Below, in pieces: positions 9,120 to 19,406 of a DNA stretch of 55,924 bases. The notes beneath the pieces are model-generated. The model worked only from the letters and a program-made list of their open reading frames with translations. It searched no databases and had not been told where the DNA came from. The first letter of the stretch is position 1; each line of letters opens with the position of its first letter. The stretch spans positions 1 to 55,924 of the forward strand of contig CAIKNA010000262.1 in the NCBI GenBank assembly GCA_903828645.1, given 5' to 3'. The position numbers and the translations under genes were made by a program. Source of the stretch: an uncultured Bacteroidales bacterium (GTDB lineage Bacteria; Bacteroidota; Bacteroidia; Bacteroidales; FEN-979).

Positions 9120-10168
9120 AAACCATTTTAAAAATAGCACTCTTCATCCTGGGTTTTATCCTCCTGCTCGGTATTAAAGGGGCAAAGGCCCACGGCGAAT
9201 TTACAAAAGTGATCAAAAAGGAGTTTACTGTAACCCCCGACGTACAGCTTACCGTGAACAACCGTTTCGGGAAGGTTCATTGCACCAACTGGGAGATGAA
9301 CTCGGTTTCCATCGAGGTGACCATTACAGTTACCGCAGCAGACCAGGGGGAGGCTGATAAAAAGTTTTCCAGGATTTCAGTTGATTTTACTGACTCTCCG
9401 TCATCAGTCAGTGCCATCACGAACATGAATGAAATAAAAAACTCGGGCAGGGGCCGGTTCTCGGTTGATTACATGATCAGCATGCCTGTCACTGCCAATC
9501 TGGATGTTACAAACAAATTCGGGGATATCTTCATCAACGAGCTCCAGGGCAAAGCAAGAATAAACCTGGGGTATGGCAACCTGGAGGCAAAAAAGCTCGG
9601 AAACTCCGACAACCTGCTGGAAATTAAATTCAGCAAAGCCAGGGTCAATTGGATCAAAGGAGCTGTAATGACATTGAAATATTCAGAAATGAGCCTCGAT
9701 TATGCCGGCAGTTTGCGTCTCGATTCCAAATATTCAAACCTGGATGCCCAAAAAATCATCGCACTCAACATGGTATTCGAAGGGGGTAACCTCAATATGG
9801 AAAATTCATCGGCAGTGGAGAGCCGGGGCAAATTCTCAGACATAGATATACAACGTATCGGGCAAAGTCTTAACCTTGACATTCAGTACGGTAGCTTTGA
9901 GGTGCATGAAATGCCGGCAGATTTCACCTCTGTGAACATCCGGAACAAATATGGCGATGTATCGATAGGGTTGAGCGGGCAGGCAAAATACAGCCTGGAA
10001 GCTGAACTTAAATATTGTGAACTTGATTATCCTGCGGAAAAAGCAAAATTTTCCTACAGGTCAACGACTCCTACGGCAAATTCATATAAGGGAACGGTTG
10101 GGGGAAGTGATTCGCCGGTGAGCAAGGTTGTTATAAACAGTGAGTATGGGAATGTTAGCCTTAAATAA
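9116..10168 (+). CDS. secreted DUF4097-like beta-repeat protein
   Basis: Signal peptide, repeated NKFGDI/NRFGKV/SKYSNL/NKYGDV strands; ATGA overlap with upstream gene. Confidence 0.65.
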   Translation: MKTILKIALFILGFILLLGIKGAKAHGEFTKVIKKEFTVTPDVQLTVNNRFGKVHCTNWEMNSVSIEVTITVTAADQGEADKKFSRISVDFTDSPSSVSAITNMNEIKNSGRGRFSVDYMISMPVTANLDVTNKFGDIFINELQGKARINLGYGNLEAKKLGNSDNLLEIKFSKARVNWIKGAVMTLKYSEMSLDYAGSLRLDSKYSNLDAQKIIALNMVFEGGNLNMENSSAVESRGKFSDIDIQRIGQSLNLDIQYGSFEVHEMPADFTSVNIRNKYGDVSIGLSGQAKYSLEAELKYCELDYPAEKAKFSYRSTTPTANSYKGTVGGSDSPVSKVVINSEYGNVSLK

Positions 10169-10170
10169 TT

Positions 10171-10203
10171 GCAAAATGCAAAATCAAAATTCAAAATGCA
10201 AAT
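10171..10203. repeat. degenerate heptamer-like repeat GCAAAAT
   Basis: gcaaaat gcaaaat caaaatt caaaat gcaaat starting 2 nt after the stop of 9116..10168. Confidence 0.8.
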
Positions 10204-10252
10204 AGTTGTAACCAAATCAGATAATCACGTCAAATAAATTAAAAATTATTCT

Positions 10253-10984
10253 ATGAAAACAACAAGATTCTTTTCGGCATTCATGTTAATCAGCCTGTTC
10301 CTGGGGCTGTCGAGTCTGTTCGCAGCATGCAACGAATTTGGAGTTCATGGCGACGGGAACGTATTGAAAGAGACCCGCAAAACCGGTTCTTTCAACGGAA
10401 TTGAAGTATCCGGTGCATTTGATATTGTCATGAAACAAGGTGCAACCGAAGAGGTAATCATAGAGTCTGACGCCAACCTGCTTCCACTTATCCGCACCGA
10501 TGTTGTTGGCGGGATCCTTAAAATCGAAACAAAAAAGCCGGTAAGCCATGTTACGGTGATGAAGGTTTACATCACCGTGAAGGAGCTGAAACGCATTGAA
10601 ACAAGCGGTGCTGTAGATATCAGGACCGATGGCCGGATAAATGTCCCGGAACTCAGCATTGAGGCATCGGGGGCAACCGATTCGAAACTTGAGATTGCAG
10701 TGACGAAACTGAAACTGGAATGCAGCGGCGCCAGCAAGATAAGGTTCTCTGGTTCTGCGACGGATGTGAGCATGGAGCTTTCCGGAGCGTCCGACATATT
10801 TGGTTATGACCTCCTTGCCGAAAGTTACGACATCGATATCAGTGGTGCCGGTAATGCCCAGGTGAATGTTTCAAAAAAGATACATGCTGAAATTTCAGGG
10901 GCAGGCAGTGTCAAGTACAAAGGATCGCCGGCCGAAATCGATCAGAGTGTTTCCGGAGCAGGATCGATAAAGAAAGTAGAGTAA
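10253..10984 (+). CDS. head GIN domain (DUF2807) lipoprotein-like secreted protein
   Basis: GVHGDGNVLKETRKTGSFNGIEVSGAFDIVMKQG; repeated SGA motifs. Confidence 0.85.
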   Translation: MKTTRFFSAFMLISLFLGLSSLFAACNEFGVHGDGNVLKETRKTGSFNGIEVSGAFDIVMKQGATEEVIIESDANLLPLIRTDVVGGILKIETKKPVSHVTVMKVYITVKELKRIETSGAVDIRTDGRINVPELSIEASGATDSKLEIAVTKLKLECSGASKIRFSGSATDVSMELSGASDIFGYDLLAESYDIDISGAGNAQVNVSKKIHAEISGAGSVKYKGSPAEIDQSVSGAGSIKKVE

Positions 10985-10991
10985 GGAAATT

Positions 10992-11612
10992 TTATTGCTT
11001 TAACCCCGACTCATATGGGGTCCGGTTCAGAATGGAGCGACCGAGGGTTACTTCGTCGGTGTGTTCAAGTTCGTCGCCGATTGAAACTCCACGGGCAATG
11101 GTTGTAAGTTTGAGATTGAATTCTGCCAGTTTCCTGAAAAGGTAAAAGTTCGTCGTATCCCCTTCAATGGTCGTCGGCAGCGCGAGGATTATTTCAACGA
11201 TTTTACCGGTTTCCACCCGGCTGATAAGGGCTTCGATGTGAAGATCGCGTGGACCGATTCCATCCATCGGGGATATGATCCCTCCCAGAACATGATACAC
11301 ACCGCTGAACTGACCTGTATTCTCAATGGCCATCACATCGCGGATGTCTTCCACAACGCAGATGAGAGCGTGGTCGCGTTTCGGGCTTGCGCAGATGGCG
11401 CAAAGCTCCTGGTCGGAAATATTATGGCATTCGGTACAATAAATAATATCATTCCGCATTTTAATTACCGCGGTTCCCAATGATTCAACCTCCTGGACGT
11501 TTCGCTTAAGCAAATGCAACGCCATGCGCAGGGCGGTTTTTCGACCGATCCCAGGTAGTTTGGCCAGCTCATTGACCGCCTGTTCAAGAAGTTTGGAAGG
11601 ATATGATTGCAT
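10992..11612 (-). CDS. recR: recombination mediator protein RecR
   Basis: [24 protein letters not shown], zinc finger [16 protein letters not shown], Toprim [12 protein letters not shown]. Confidence 0.96.
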   Translation of the reverse strand: MQSYPSKLLEQAVNELAKLPGIGRKTALRMALHLLKRNVQEVESLGTAVIKMRNDIIYCTECHNISDQELCAICASPKRDHALICVVEDIRDVMAIENTGQFSGVYHVLGGIISPMDGIGPRDLHIEALISRVETGKIVEIILALPTTIEGDTTNFYLFRKLAEFNLKLTTIARGVSIGDELEHTDEVTLGRSILNRTPYESGLKQ

Positions 11613-11752
11613 GGAAACCAGTGTTTGGCAGAATAGATTTTTTATATGTCACATTTCCGGAAAGGCTCCTTTGATGTGTAAAAATAAAGTACTTCAGCTG
11701 AATGTTGTAAATTTACCCAATAATTGTGATAAAAAACCAATTTTCACGAATA

Positions 11753-12454
11753 ATGTCCCGAATTTCCATCCTCCTCTTATTGACATTTTTTTCATCCCTC
11801 CTCCCGGCCCAGGATACCCTGAATGTGACAGACAGCAGGGGACACCGGCAAGGCAATTGGCGTAAAGCAGACTCAGCCGGGAGGGTTGTTTACACAGGGC
11901 GGTTCAAAGACGGAGTACCGGTCGGAGAGTTTCGTTACTACTATCCCGATGGCAAACTGAAAACTTTGTCGGTGGTTTCAAACGATGGAAAAAAGGCGGT
12001 GACACTCTCCTACTTTCCCGATGGCCGGAAAATGGCAGCAGGAAATTACCTGAATGAAAAAAAAGACAGTACCTGGCAGTTCTTCAGTGAATCGAGCGGC
12101 ACGCTGGTTTCCGAGGAGACCTATGTCGCGGGTGTAATCGAAGGAGCCTCACGGGTCTATTTCCAGGAAGGAGGGCTGTCGGAACTTCAAATGTATAAAA
12201 ATGGCATCAGGGATGGTGTTTGGGAACAATATTACCTTGATGGGAAACTGAAGTTGCACGGAGCCTTCAAAGGTGGTGAGAAACAGGGGGCCTTTAAAAC
12301 TTTTTACAGCTCGGGAAAACAAATGACTGAAGGTCAGTATAACAAGGGTCACCAGGAAGGAACCTGGACCTATTACACGGAGAAGGGTGCCGTCTCCAGG
12401 AAAGAGTTTTATGACCACGGGAAACTGCTTAAAGTGGACCCGCCTGCCAAATAA
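11753..12454 (+). CDS. secreted MORN-repeat-variant protein
   Basis: Repeated YYPDGKLK/YFPDGRK/YYLDGKLK/FYSSGKQ; signal peptide if started at ATG 11753 (ORF track opens at GTG 11726). Confidence 0.8.
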   Translation: MSRISILLLLTFFSSLLPAQDTLNVTDSRGHRQGNWRKADSAGRVVYTGRFKDGVPVGEFRYYYPDGKLKTLSVVSNDGKKAVTLSYFPDGRKMAAGNYLNEKKDSTWQFFSESSGTLVSEETYVAGVIEGASRVYFQEGGLSELQMYKNGIRDGVWEQYYLDGKLKLHGAFKGGEKQGAFKTFYSSGKQMTEGQYNKGHQEGTWTYYTEKGAVSRKEFYDHGKLLKVDPPAK

Positions 12455-12457
12455 GGG

Positions 12458-15049
12458 CTACTTGTTGGTGAAAACCAACTGGCCCTCGTTTACGCCGATC
12501 TCGATCGCTGCCTCCCGGTCAAGGTTGCCTTCCAGGATCATTTTTGAAAGCTCATTCATCACCTGCTTTTGAATCACCCTTTTTATAGGCCTGGCCCCAT
12601 ATTGCGGATCAAAACCCAGGCGGGCGATTTGTGCGATTGCAGCAGGTGTTGCAGTGAGGGTAATGTTGTTCTTTTCAAGCATTCCTTTAAGAATATTTAT
12701 CTGAATTTCAACCACCTGTGTAATTTCAGCCAGAGAAAGTGGTTTGAACATGATGATCTCATCCACACGGTTCAGGAATTCAGGCCGGATACTCTTTTTG
12801 AGCAATGCGAATACCTCCTCCCGTGTTTTGCTGAACATTTCATCCCGGTTTTTATCGGTCACCTGTTCCATATTCTCCTGGATGATGTGCGAACCGATGT
12901 TTGAAGTCATGATGATGATCGTATTCCTGAAGTCGACTGTCCGGCCTTTATTGTCGGTCAAACGGCCATCGTCGAGCACCTGCAGCAGGATGTTGAAGAC
13001 ATCTGGATGGGCCTTTTCAATTTCATCAAGCAGCACAACAGCGTATGGCTTTCTCCTGATGGCCTCGGTAAGCTGCCCGCTCTCCTCATAACCAACATAC
13101 CCCGGGGGAGCCCCGATGAGCCGCGACACCGTATGCCGTTCCTGGTATTCCGACATGTCGATGCGTACCATGTTGTTTTCATTGTTGAAAAGGAATTCGG
13201 CCAGTGCCTTGGCAAGTTCTGTCTTTCCGACACCCGTTGTTCCCAGGAAAATAAACGAACCGATCGGCCGCCTTGTATCCTGGAGTCCGGCCCGGCTGCG
13301 GCGAATGGCATCTGCGACTGCACCGATCGCCTCGTCCTGACCCACGACCCGCATGTGAAGTTCGGTTTCAAGTTCCATCAGTTTCTGTCGCTCCCCCTGC
13401 AGCATGCGGTTCACAGGGATACCGGTCCACCTGGATACGATCGCTGCAATTTCTTCGGTTCCGATCTCTTCGTTCACCAGGGGTGAATCTTTTTGTATCC
13501 CCGATAATTTTTCCTTCAACCGTTCGATCTCTTTTTCTGCCTGGGGTATTTTCCCGTACCTTATTTCAGCGACTTTTTCCAGGTTGCCGCTTCGGTTGGC
13601 CTGGTCAGCCTCAAGTTTAAAGGCTTCGATCTCATTTTTCCGCAATTGGATGGTGTCTACCAACTCTTTTTCAGACTTCCACCTTGCCCGCAGGTCCTGT
13701 TGTTCATCCTTGAGATTTGCAATTTCTCCGCTCAGTGTCCTCAACCGTTCCTCATCATTTTCGCGTTTTATGGCCTCCCGTTCAATCTCCATCTGGCGGA
13801 TTTTCCGTTCGATTTTTTCCAGCTCTTCAGGCACCGAATTGATCTCCAGCCGCAGTTTCGAAGCTGCCTCATCAACCAGGTCAATCGCCTTGTCGGGCAG
13901 GAACCTGTCGGTGATATAGCGTTGGGAAAGCTCCACAGCTGCAATGATGGCTTCATCCTTTATTCTCACCCGGTGATGCGATTCATACCGCTCCTTCAAC
14001 CCGCGAAGGATGGAGATGGCATCAACCGTGTCGGGCTCATTGACCATAACCGGTTGAAAACGGCGTTCGAGAGCCTTGTCCTTTTCGAAATATTTCTGAA
14101 ATTCTTTCAGGGTCGTTGCACCTATGGCACGCAAATCACCGCGTGCAAGTGCAGGTTTCAGGATATTCGCGGCATCCATCGCACCTTCACTGGCACCCGC
14201 GCCAACCAGGGTATGTATTTCATCAATAAATAAAATAATTTCACCGTCGGCGGCCATAACTTCCTTGACCACGCTCTTCAGCCTTTCCTCGAATTCACCT
14301 TTGTATTTGGCCCCGGCAATCAGGGCCCCCATGTCGAGGGAATAGATCTGCTTGCTTTTGAGGTTTTCAGGAACATCCCCGTCAATAATCCGGTGGGCAA
14401 GGCCTTCGGCGATTGCCGTCTTTCCCACACCAGGTTCCCCGATCAGGATCGGGTTGTTTTTGGTACGGCGCGACAGGATCTGCAGAATTCTCCTGATCTC
14501 CTCATCACGGCCGATAACCGGATCGAGCTTTCCCTCGCGTGCCAGGTCGTTCAGGTTTCTTGCATATTTGTTGAGTGCATGGTAACTCTCTTCCGCCATC
14601 TGGCTTTTCACGCTGCTGCCCTGCCTGAGTTGCCCGATGGCAGTGAGCAGGTCACGTTCGGTCACCCCGTTGTCTTTAAGCAACCGTGCCGCAGGATCGT
14701 TCACGGAAATAATGCCGAGGAGCATATGTTCAATGGATACGAAATCATCCTTCATTCCCCTGGAAACTGTAACAGCCTTCTGCAAAGCCTTTGTGGCATC
14801 CCCCGACAGAAATTGTTCCCCGCCGCTCACTTTTGGCAAAGATTCAACCATTTTATCCAACGCTTTCCCAACGATATCGATATTCACATTCAACTTTTTC
14901 AGCAGATAGGGAATAACATTTTCATCCACAGACAAGATCCCCTTGAGTAAATGTGTGTTTTCCACAGACTGGTTCTGAAAAGCCGCTGCCAGTTCCTGGG
15001 CTTTCTGAATAGCCTCCTGGGCCTTGAGGGTGAAATTATTGAAGTTCAT
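12458..15049 (-). CDS. clpB: ATP-dependent chaperone ClpB
   Basis: 863 aa; two Walker A sites ([28 protein letters not shown]), Clp N domain, coiled-coil middle domain. Confidence 0.98.
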   Translation of the reverse strand: MNFNNFTLKAQEAIQKAQELAAAFQNQSVENTHLLKGILSVDENVIPYLLKKLNVNIDIVGKALDKMVESLPKVSGGEQFLSGDATKALQKAVTVSRGMKDDFVSIEHMLLGIISVNDPAARLLKDNGVTERDLLTAIGQLRQGSSVKSQMAEESYHALNKYARNLNDLAREGKLDPVIGRDEEIRRILQILSRRTKNNPILIGEPGVGKTAIAEGLAHRIIDGDVPENLKSKQIYSLDMGALIAGAKYKGEFEERLKSVVKEVMAADGEIILFIDEIHTLVGAGASEGAMDAANILKPALARGDLRAIGATTLKEFQKYFEKDKALERRFQPVMVNEPDTVDAISILRGLKERYESHHRVRIKDEAIIAAVELSQRYITDRFLPDKAIDLVDEAASKLRLEINSVPEELEKIERKIRQMEIEREAIKRENDEERLRTLSGEIANLKDEQQDLRARWKSEKELVDTIQLRKNEIEAFKLEADQANRSGNLEKVAEIRYGKIPQAEKEIERLKEKLSGIQKDSPLVNEEIGTEEIAAIVSRWTGIPVNRMLQGERQKLMELETELHMRVVGQDEAIGAVADAIRRSRAGLQDTRRPIGSFIFLGTTGVGKTELAKALAEFLFNNENNMVRIDMSEYQERHTVSRLIGAPPGYVGYEESGQLTEAIRRKPYAVVLLDEIEKAHPDVFNILLQVLDDGRLTDNKGRTVDFRNTIIIMTSNIGSHIIQENMEQVTDKNRDEMFSKTREEVFALLKKSIRPEFLNRVDEIIMFKPLSLAEITQVVEIQINILKGMLEKNNITLTATPAAIAQIARLGFDPQYGARPIKRVIQKQVMNELSKMILEGNLDREAAIEIGVNEGQLVFTNK

Positions 15050-15184
15050 GGGTTGATCGGTTTAATTGTTTCATTTGCTGTGTGCTCAAATTTGCGTCCA
15101 AACCCTGGATGCCTTATCATTTATGAAATTGTGTCATAACAATGGCATTTTTTCCGACGTTTTGGCTGTTTTTATTTACATTTG

Positions 15185-15203
15185 CCTGATTCGGCGAATC
15201 AGG
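15185..15203. promoter_or_regulatory. perfect 9-bp inverted repeat overlapping the ribosome binding site
   Basis: CCTGATTCG-G-CGAATCAGG; its 3' end supplies the AGG of AGGAGG before GTG 15210. Confidence 0.7.
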
Positions 15204-15209
15204 AGGCAC

Positions 15210-15572
15210 GTGAAAAAAAAAACATTGGTACTTGGGGCCAGCACAAATCCGGAGCGGTTTTCTTACATGGCTGTGAGAAAGCTCAAATATGGCAATATCC
15301 CTGTGGTGGCGGTTGGTCTCAGGGAGGGGGAGATCAGTGGGGTAAGGATTGAAAAACCATTCCCGAAATTTGAAGATATTCACACCATAACCATTTATAT
15401 CGGTCCGAAGAACCTCACTGCCTATTACGACTATATTATCGGGCTGAAACCCAAACGGGTGATTTTCAACCCCGGCACCGAATCCCCGGAGTTTGCAGGA
15501 AGGCTCTCCTCGGCAGGAGTGGAAGTGGTTCATGCCTGTACGCTGATCATGATCTCGAACAATCTTTACTGA
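15210..15572 (+). CDS. CoA-binding domain protein (YccU/COG1832-like)
   Basis: VKKKTLVLGASTNPERFSYMAVRKL..., IFNPGTESPEF; AGGAGG 4 bp upstream of GTG supports a start inside the 15066 ORF. Confidence 0.8.
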   Translation: MKKKTLVLGASTNPERFSYMAVRKLKYGNIPVVAVGLREGEISGVRIEKPFPKFEDIHTITIYIGPKNLTAYYDYIIGLKPKRVIFNPGTESPEFAGRLSSAGVEVVHACTLIMISNNLY

Positions 15573-15703
15573 AAAACCAGTGAATTTATACGCTTCATTC
15601 CCGGGATGGCAAACGGTCATACTAAGCATGGTGATTGAAGCGTTATCTTATAGTGGCCGGAATCAAAGAATTTCTTATTTTTGTGCCAGTATTGAAATCC
15701 CAG

Positions 15704-16822
15704 ATGAAACATTTCCTCCTCGTACTGTTTTTTTTCTGCAGCATCGTTGCTATCAGCCAGGTATCCATTGTTGTCAGACCTGCTGATACAATTGTTTGTT
15801 TCCGCGACAGCGTTGCATTCACCCCCGTCATCAAAAACACCGGTACAGCGAAAATTTCCTACCAGTGGCAAAAAAATTCCATTGACATTTCGGGCGCCAC
15901 CGATTCTATTTATGCCATCAAACATGTGAAAAGCGGTTCTACCGGTATTTACCGCTGCATTATTTCGGTCGCAGGCATGGGTGTTGACACAAGCAACAAT
16001 GCCGTGTTGCGCATGCATCCCCGGATGTACATCGATACTCTGTACCGTTATAACCAGCTCGGGTGCGCAGGTGTGTGCAAGGGGCAGTTCAAAGCACGGG
16101 TGTCGGGTGGAACTCCATCCTTGATTTATCCACCATACAATTATGTGTGGAATGGGGGACATTCACAGGATACCATTGTCTTTGGCCTTTGTCCCGGCCA
16201 TTCAACCTTTACTGCCACGGATTCATTGGGGTGTTCGATTGACAGTGTTTATTTTGTCGATGTTTTAAAATCACCAAAGGTCACCTTTGAAATCAAACCC
16301 GACAGCGTAGTTTACCTCACAAACCCCAACATACAGGTGAATTTTCCAGATTCCATGAAAAAGCATATCACAAACTGGACCTGGAATTTCGGCGACTCCA
16401 TCAAAGTCCCAAATCTGAACCCGGTATCGCACACATACAGCAAAGCTGCAACTTTTACAGTGGGGTTGAGTTTTACGGATTTAAATGGTTGCGACACAAC
16501 AGTTACCAACATTGTAACAGTTAAAGTGGCCGAACTAGACATTCCCAATCTTTTTACCCCCAACGGGGACGGTATTAACGATTTTTTTGCCATCCAGTTA
16601 AAGGATGACAGAAAGAGAGACTACCGGGAAGCATACCTGGGGGACGAGTTGCTGGTTTTTGACCGCTGGGGGCGAAAAGTGCTCGATACGGTGAATTACA
16701 AAAGTGAAGCCTGGGACGGCGACCGGCTTTCCGACGGAACCTATTTCTTTATCCTGAAGTGCACCGGGCAATTCGGAAACGAGGTCACCAAGGGTTCTGT
16801 TACCATCCTCCGGGGTAAATAA
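15704..16822 (+). CDS. secreted Ig/PKD-domain protein with gliding-motility/T9SS type B C-terminal domain
   Basis: Signal peptide at M15704; WTWNFGDS PKD; IPNLFTPNGDGINDFF...LLVFDRWGRKV...WDGDRLSDGTYFFIL. Confidence 0.9.
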   Translation: MKHFLLVLFFFCSIVAISQVSIVVRPADTIVCFRDSVAFTPVIKNTGTAKISYQWQKNSIDISGATDSIYAIKHVKSGSTGIYRCIISVAGMGVDTSNNAVLRMHPRMYIDTLYRYNQLGCAGVCKGQFKARVSGGTPSLIYPPYNYVWNGGHSQDTIVFGLCPGHSTFTATDSLGCSIDSVYFVDVLKSPKVTFEIKPDSVVYLTNPNIQVNFPDSMKKHITNWTWNFGDSIKVPNLNPVSHTYSKAATFTVGLSFTDLNGCDTTVTNIVTVKVAELDIPNLFTPNGDGINDFFAIQLKDDRKRDYREAYLGDELLVFDRWGRKVLDTVNYKSEAWDGDRLSDGTYFFILKCTGQFGNEVTKGSVTILRGK

Positions 16823-16836
16823 TTTTTCAGGTCATC

Positions 16837-18069
16837 CTATCTGAACAGCAACCGAAGGTAAAATCCCGGCCGGGTGAGTTTTTTTCTGGCCTGGTCACTG
16901 GTAAACATTGCTGTAAGAAGTTCACCCACCTCTTGGTTTTTACACGCTTTTTTTACAACCAGGTTGAAAAGATGCGATGACCTGGCGAGGGTCTGCATGA
17001 CCGACATGGTTCTGAATTCCTGTGAAAATCGCTGCCCGAGGCGGGCGTCATAGGCTTTAAATTTTTTGGCAGAGAAGTCATTGCTGCTGAAGCTGCCTTT
17101 CAGGACAGATGCAGCAATTTCGCTGCTGGCCATGGCATTGCCGATTCCTTCGCCACTGAAAGGGTCAACAAGGAATGCAGCATCACCTAGCAGGAGGAAC
17201 CTGTTGCCCGACCGGCAGAAATGATAGGTTCCCATGGGCAGCGTATGGGCCTCGGGTTTGCCGACGGGTCTTGCATTGATGAACCTGGGGGCTATCAGCG
17301 GATCGCTGGAAATCAGTTCCTGAAAAACAGATGAAAGGTTCTCCCTGCGTTGGATGATCCGTGGCTGCATCATGCCAAACCCTGCATTGACGAGACCTCC
17401 GGTGGAGGGAAATATCCAGAAATAACCGGGGAGAAGCCTCTTTAGAAAAATAAGTTCAATAAAGTTTTCCTGATGAAGGCCCGTTACGTTTTCAAAGTAG
17501 CCGCGGATCCCGACACAAAAATGCTTTTTATCCGCCCGTGTTCCCAGGAGGGATTTTCTGACCACAGAGTGAACCCCGTCGGCCCCGGCAATGACTTTTC
17601 CCCGGAATTCATGGTCCTGCGTTTTTACCACCACCCCCTCCGGATGGGAGGTCACTTCCGAAACATGCCCACCCTGGAAAATGTGTATGTTCGGATGGTT
17701 CTGAAGCTTTGCAAACATGAAATTATCAAAATCATCGCGTTTGCAAACATAACCGGGCGGCGGATGTTCCGGTTTCCTGTTCAGTAAAAATGGAACATCG
17801 AGCTCCTGGCTGCTCGGGGCGATGAAGCGAATGCCCCAGGAAGGAATTTTTTCGACATCCCGGATGAACTCCTCATAAACATCCCCCGGGATCCTTTTCA
17901 TAACACTCAGCACCTTGCCGCTCAGGGCATCCCCGCAAATCTTTTTTCTTGGGAATGTCTCTTTTTCGATGATTCCGATTGTCAATCCTTGCGCTGCCAT
18001 GTTCAGCGCCAGGGTGCAGCCGGCAGGTCCCGCACCTGCGATCAGCAGGTCAAATTCATGTTGAGCCAT
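16837..18069 (-). CDS. FAD-dependent oxidoreductase, geranylgeranyl reductase family-like
   Basis: FDLLIAGAGPAGCTLALNMA, CGDALSGK, GADGVHSVVRK, LLLGDAAFLVDPFSGEGIGNAM. Confidence 0.88.
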   Translation of the reverse strand: MAQHEFDLLIAGAGPAGCTLALNMAAQGLTIGIIEKETFPRKKICGDALSGKVLSVMKRIPGDVYEEFIRDVEKIPSWGIRFIAPSSQELDVPFLLNRKPEHPPPGYVCKRDDFDNFMFAKLQNHPNIHIFQGGHVSEVTSHPEGVVVKTQDHEFRGKVIAGADGVHSVVRKSLLGTRADKKHFCVGIRGYFENVTGLHQENFIELIFLKRLLPGYFWIFPSTGGLVNAGFGMMQPRIIQRRENLSSVFQELISSDPLIAPRFINARPVGKPEAHTLPMGTYHFCRSGNRFLLLGDAAFLVDPFSGEGIGNAMASSEIAASVLKGSFSSNDFSAKKFKAYDARLGQRFSQEFRTMSVMQTLARSSHLFNLVVKKACKNQEVGELLTAMFTSDQARKKLTRPGFYLRLLFR

Positions 18070-18144
18070 GGTTTCTTCTTACAAAGCATGCAAACTTACT
18101 TGAATAATCCCGGATTTTTCGCATTTTTGCTTAAACTATTGCAC

Positions 18145-18789
18145 ATGCGAAAAGAAGAACGTTTCAGGCTGTTCCTTGACTATTTCAAACTGCACCGGCC
18201 GGTGGCAGAAACCGAACTCAGCTACAGGGATCCATACCAGCTGGCAGTTGCCGTGATTCTTTCAGCCCAATGTACAGACAAGCGGGTCAACATCATCACA
18301 CCCCCGTTTTTTCAGGTTTTTCCCGATGTTCATTCATTGGCTGAAGCGGATCCGGCAAAGGTTTTTGAGTTGATAAAAAGTTGTTCCTATCCAAACAACA
18401 AAACCAGGAACCTGGTTGGAATGGCAAAATCGCTGGTCGAAAATTATAATGGGATATTGCCCCCGGATATTGACGAAATGCAGAAAATTCCAGGCATCGG
18501 CAGAAAGACCGCCAATGTGCTTGCTTCCGTGATTTATAACAAGGAGGTCATTGCCGTCGACACCCACGTGTTTCGCGTGTCTGCGCGCATCGGGCTGACC
18601 AGCAATGCCAAAAACCCGTTGCAGGCAGAGCAGCAGCTGATAGAACATATTCCCGGGAATTTGAGGTCGATCGCCCATCACTGGCTGATCCTTCACGGCC
18701 GTTATGTATGCGTGGCCCGCAAACCGAAGTGCGGGGAATGCGGGCTAAAGACGTTCTGCAAATTTTACCTGACGAATCAGGCAACATAA
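18145..18789 (+). CDS. nth: endonuclease III
   Basis: [34 protein letters not shown], FeS ligands C..C..C..C; ATG at 18145 inside longer ORF. Confidence 0.95.
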   Translation: MRKEERFRLFLDYFKLHRPVAETELSYRDPYQLAVAVILSAQCTDKRVNIITPPFFQVFPDVHSLAEADPAKVFELIKSCSYPNNKTRNLVGMAKSLVENYNGILPPDIDEMQKIPGIGRKTANVLASVIYNKEVIAVDTHVFRVSARIGLTSNAKNPLQAEQQLIEHIPGNLRSIAHHWLILHGRYVCVARKPKCGECGLKTFCKFYLTNQAT

Positions 18790-18892
18790 AGTTGTTGATA
18801 ACTCAATCTTCAATCAGGGAAGTTTTCCGTTCATAATTTCTAATTTTGAATTCGGATTTTTTTGATGCAATTCAATTTTCATCACCCTGATT

Positions 18893-19366
18893 ATGGCACT
18901 ATTAAACATTGGCGATAACGCCCCCGAAATAGTTTCTTTTGACCAGCATGGCCAGAAAATTTCACTCGGAGCCCTCAAAGGCCACAAAGTGATCCTCTAT
19001 TTTTATCCAAAAGACAACACCCCCGGTTGCACCGCAGAAGCCTGCAATTTACGCGATAACTACCAGGTTCTCATTGATAAAGGATTTAAAATACTCGGGG
19101 TAAGTGCCGATGATGAAAAGTCGCACAAAAATTTTTCTGAAAAATACGTATTACCTTTTGCCCTCATTTCCGATAAAGCAAAAAAGATCATTATGGATTA
19201 TGGGGTGTGGGGGAAAAAGAAGCTTTACGGAAAGGAGTATGAAGGGATCAACCGGATGACTTTTATCATCGACGAAGCTAGCAGGATATCTCATATCTTT
19301 ACAAAAGTGGATACGAAAAACCATACCGCCCAGATCCTGAAAGAAACGGGGTATCAAAACAAATGA
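18893..19366 (+). CDS. bcp: thioredoxin-dependent thiol peroxidase (Bcp-type peroxiredoxin)
   Basis: FYPKDNTPGCTAEACNLRD. Confidence 0.94.
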   Translation: MALLNIGDNAPEIVSFDQHGQKISLGALKGHKVILYFYPKDNTPGCTAEACNLRDNYQVLIDKGFKILGVSADDEKSHKNFSEKYVLPFALISDKAKKIIMDYGVWGKKKLYGKEYEGINRMTFIIDEASRISHIFTKVDTKNHTAQILKETGYQNK

Positions 19367-19382
19367 CGCACTTCAGTGCGTC
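19365..19382 (+). terminator. stem-loop between bcp and recA
   Basis: GACGCAC-TTCA-GTGCGTC, perfect 7-bp stem overlapping the bcp stop codon, followed by only a short T tract. Confidence 0.5.
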
Positions 19383-19406
19383 TTTATCTAAAAGGAGGAA
19401 CGAACC

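Noticed and set aside
7987-10984. ECF sigma / anti-sigma / DUF4097-like / head-GIN cluster as a novel system
   Set aside because: This kind of cluster is common in Bacteroidota; no unusual member was seen.
13646-14233. Several long plus-strand ORFs across 12.5-15.0 kb
   Set aside because: All antisense to clpB, a clear highly conserved gene; long antisense ORFs are expected from codon bias.
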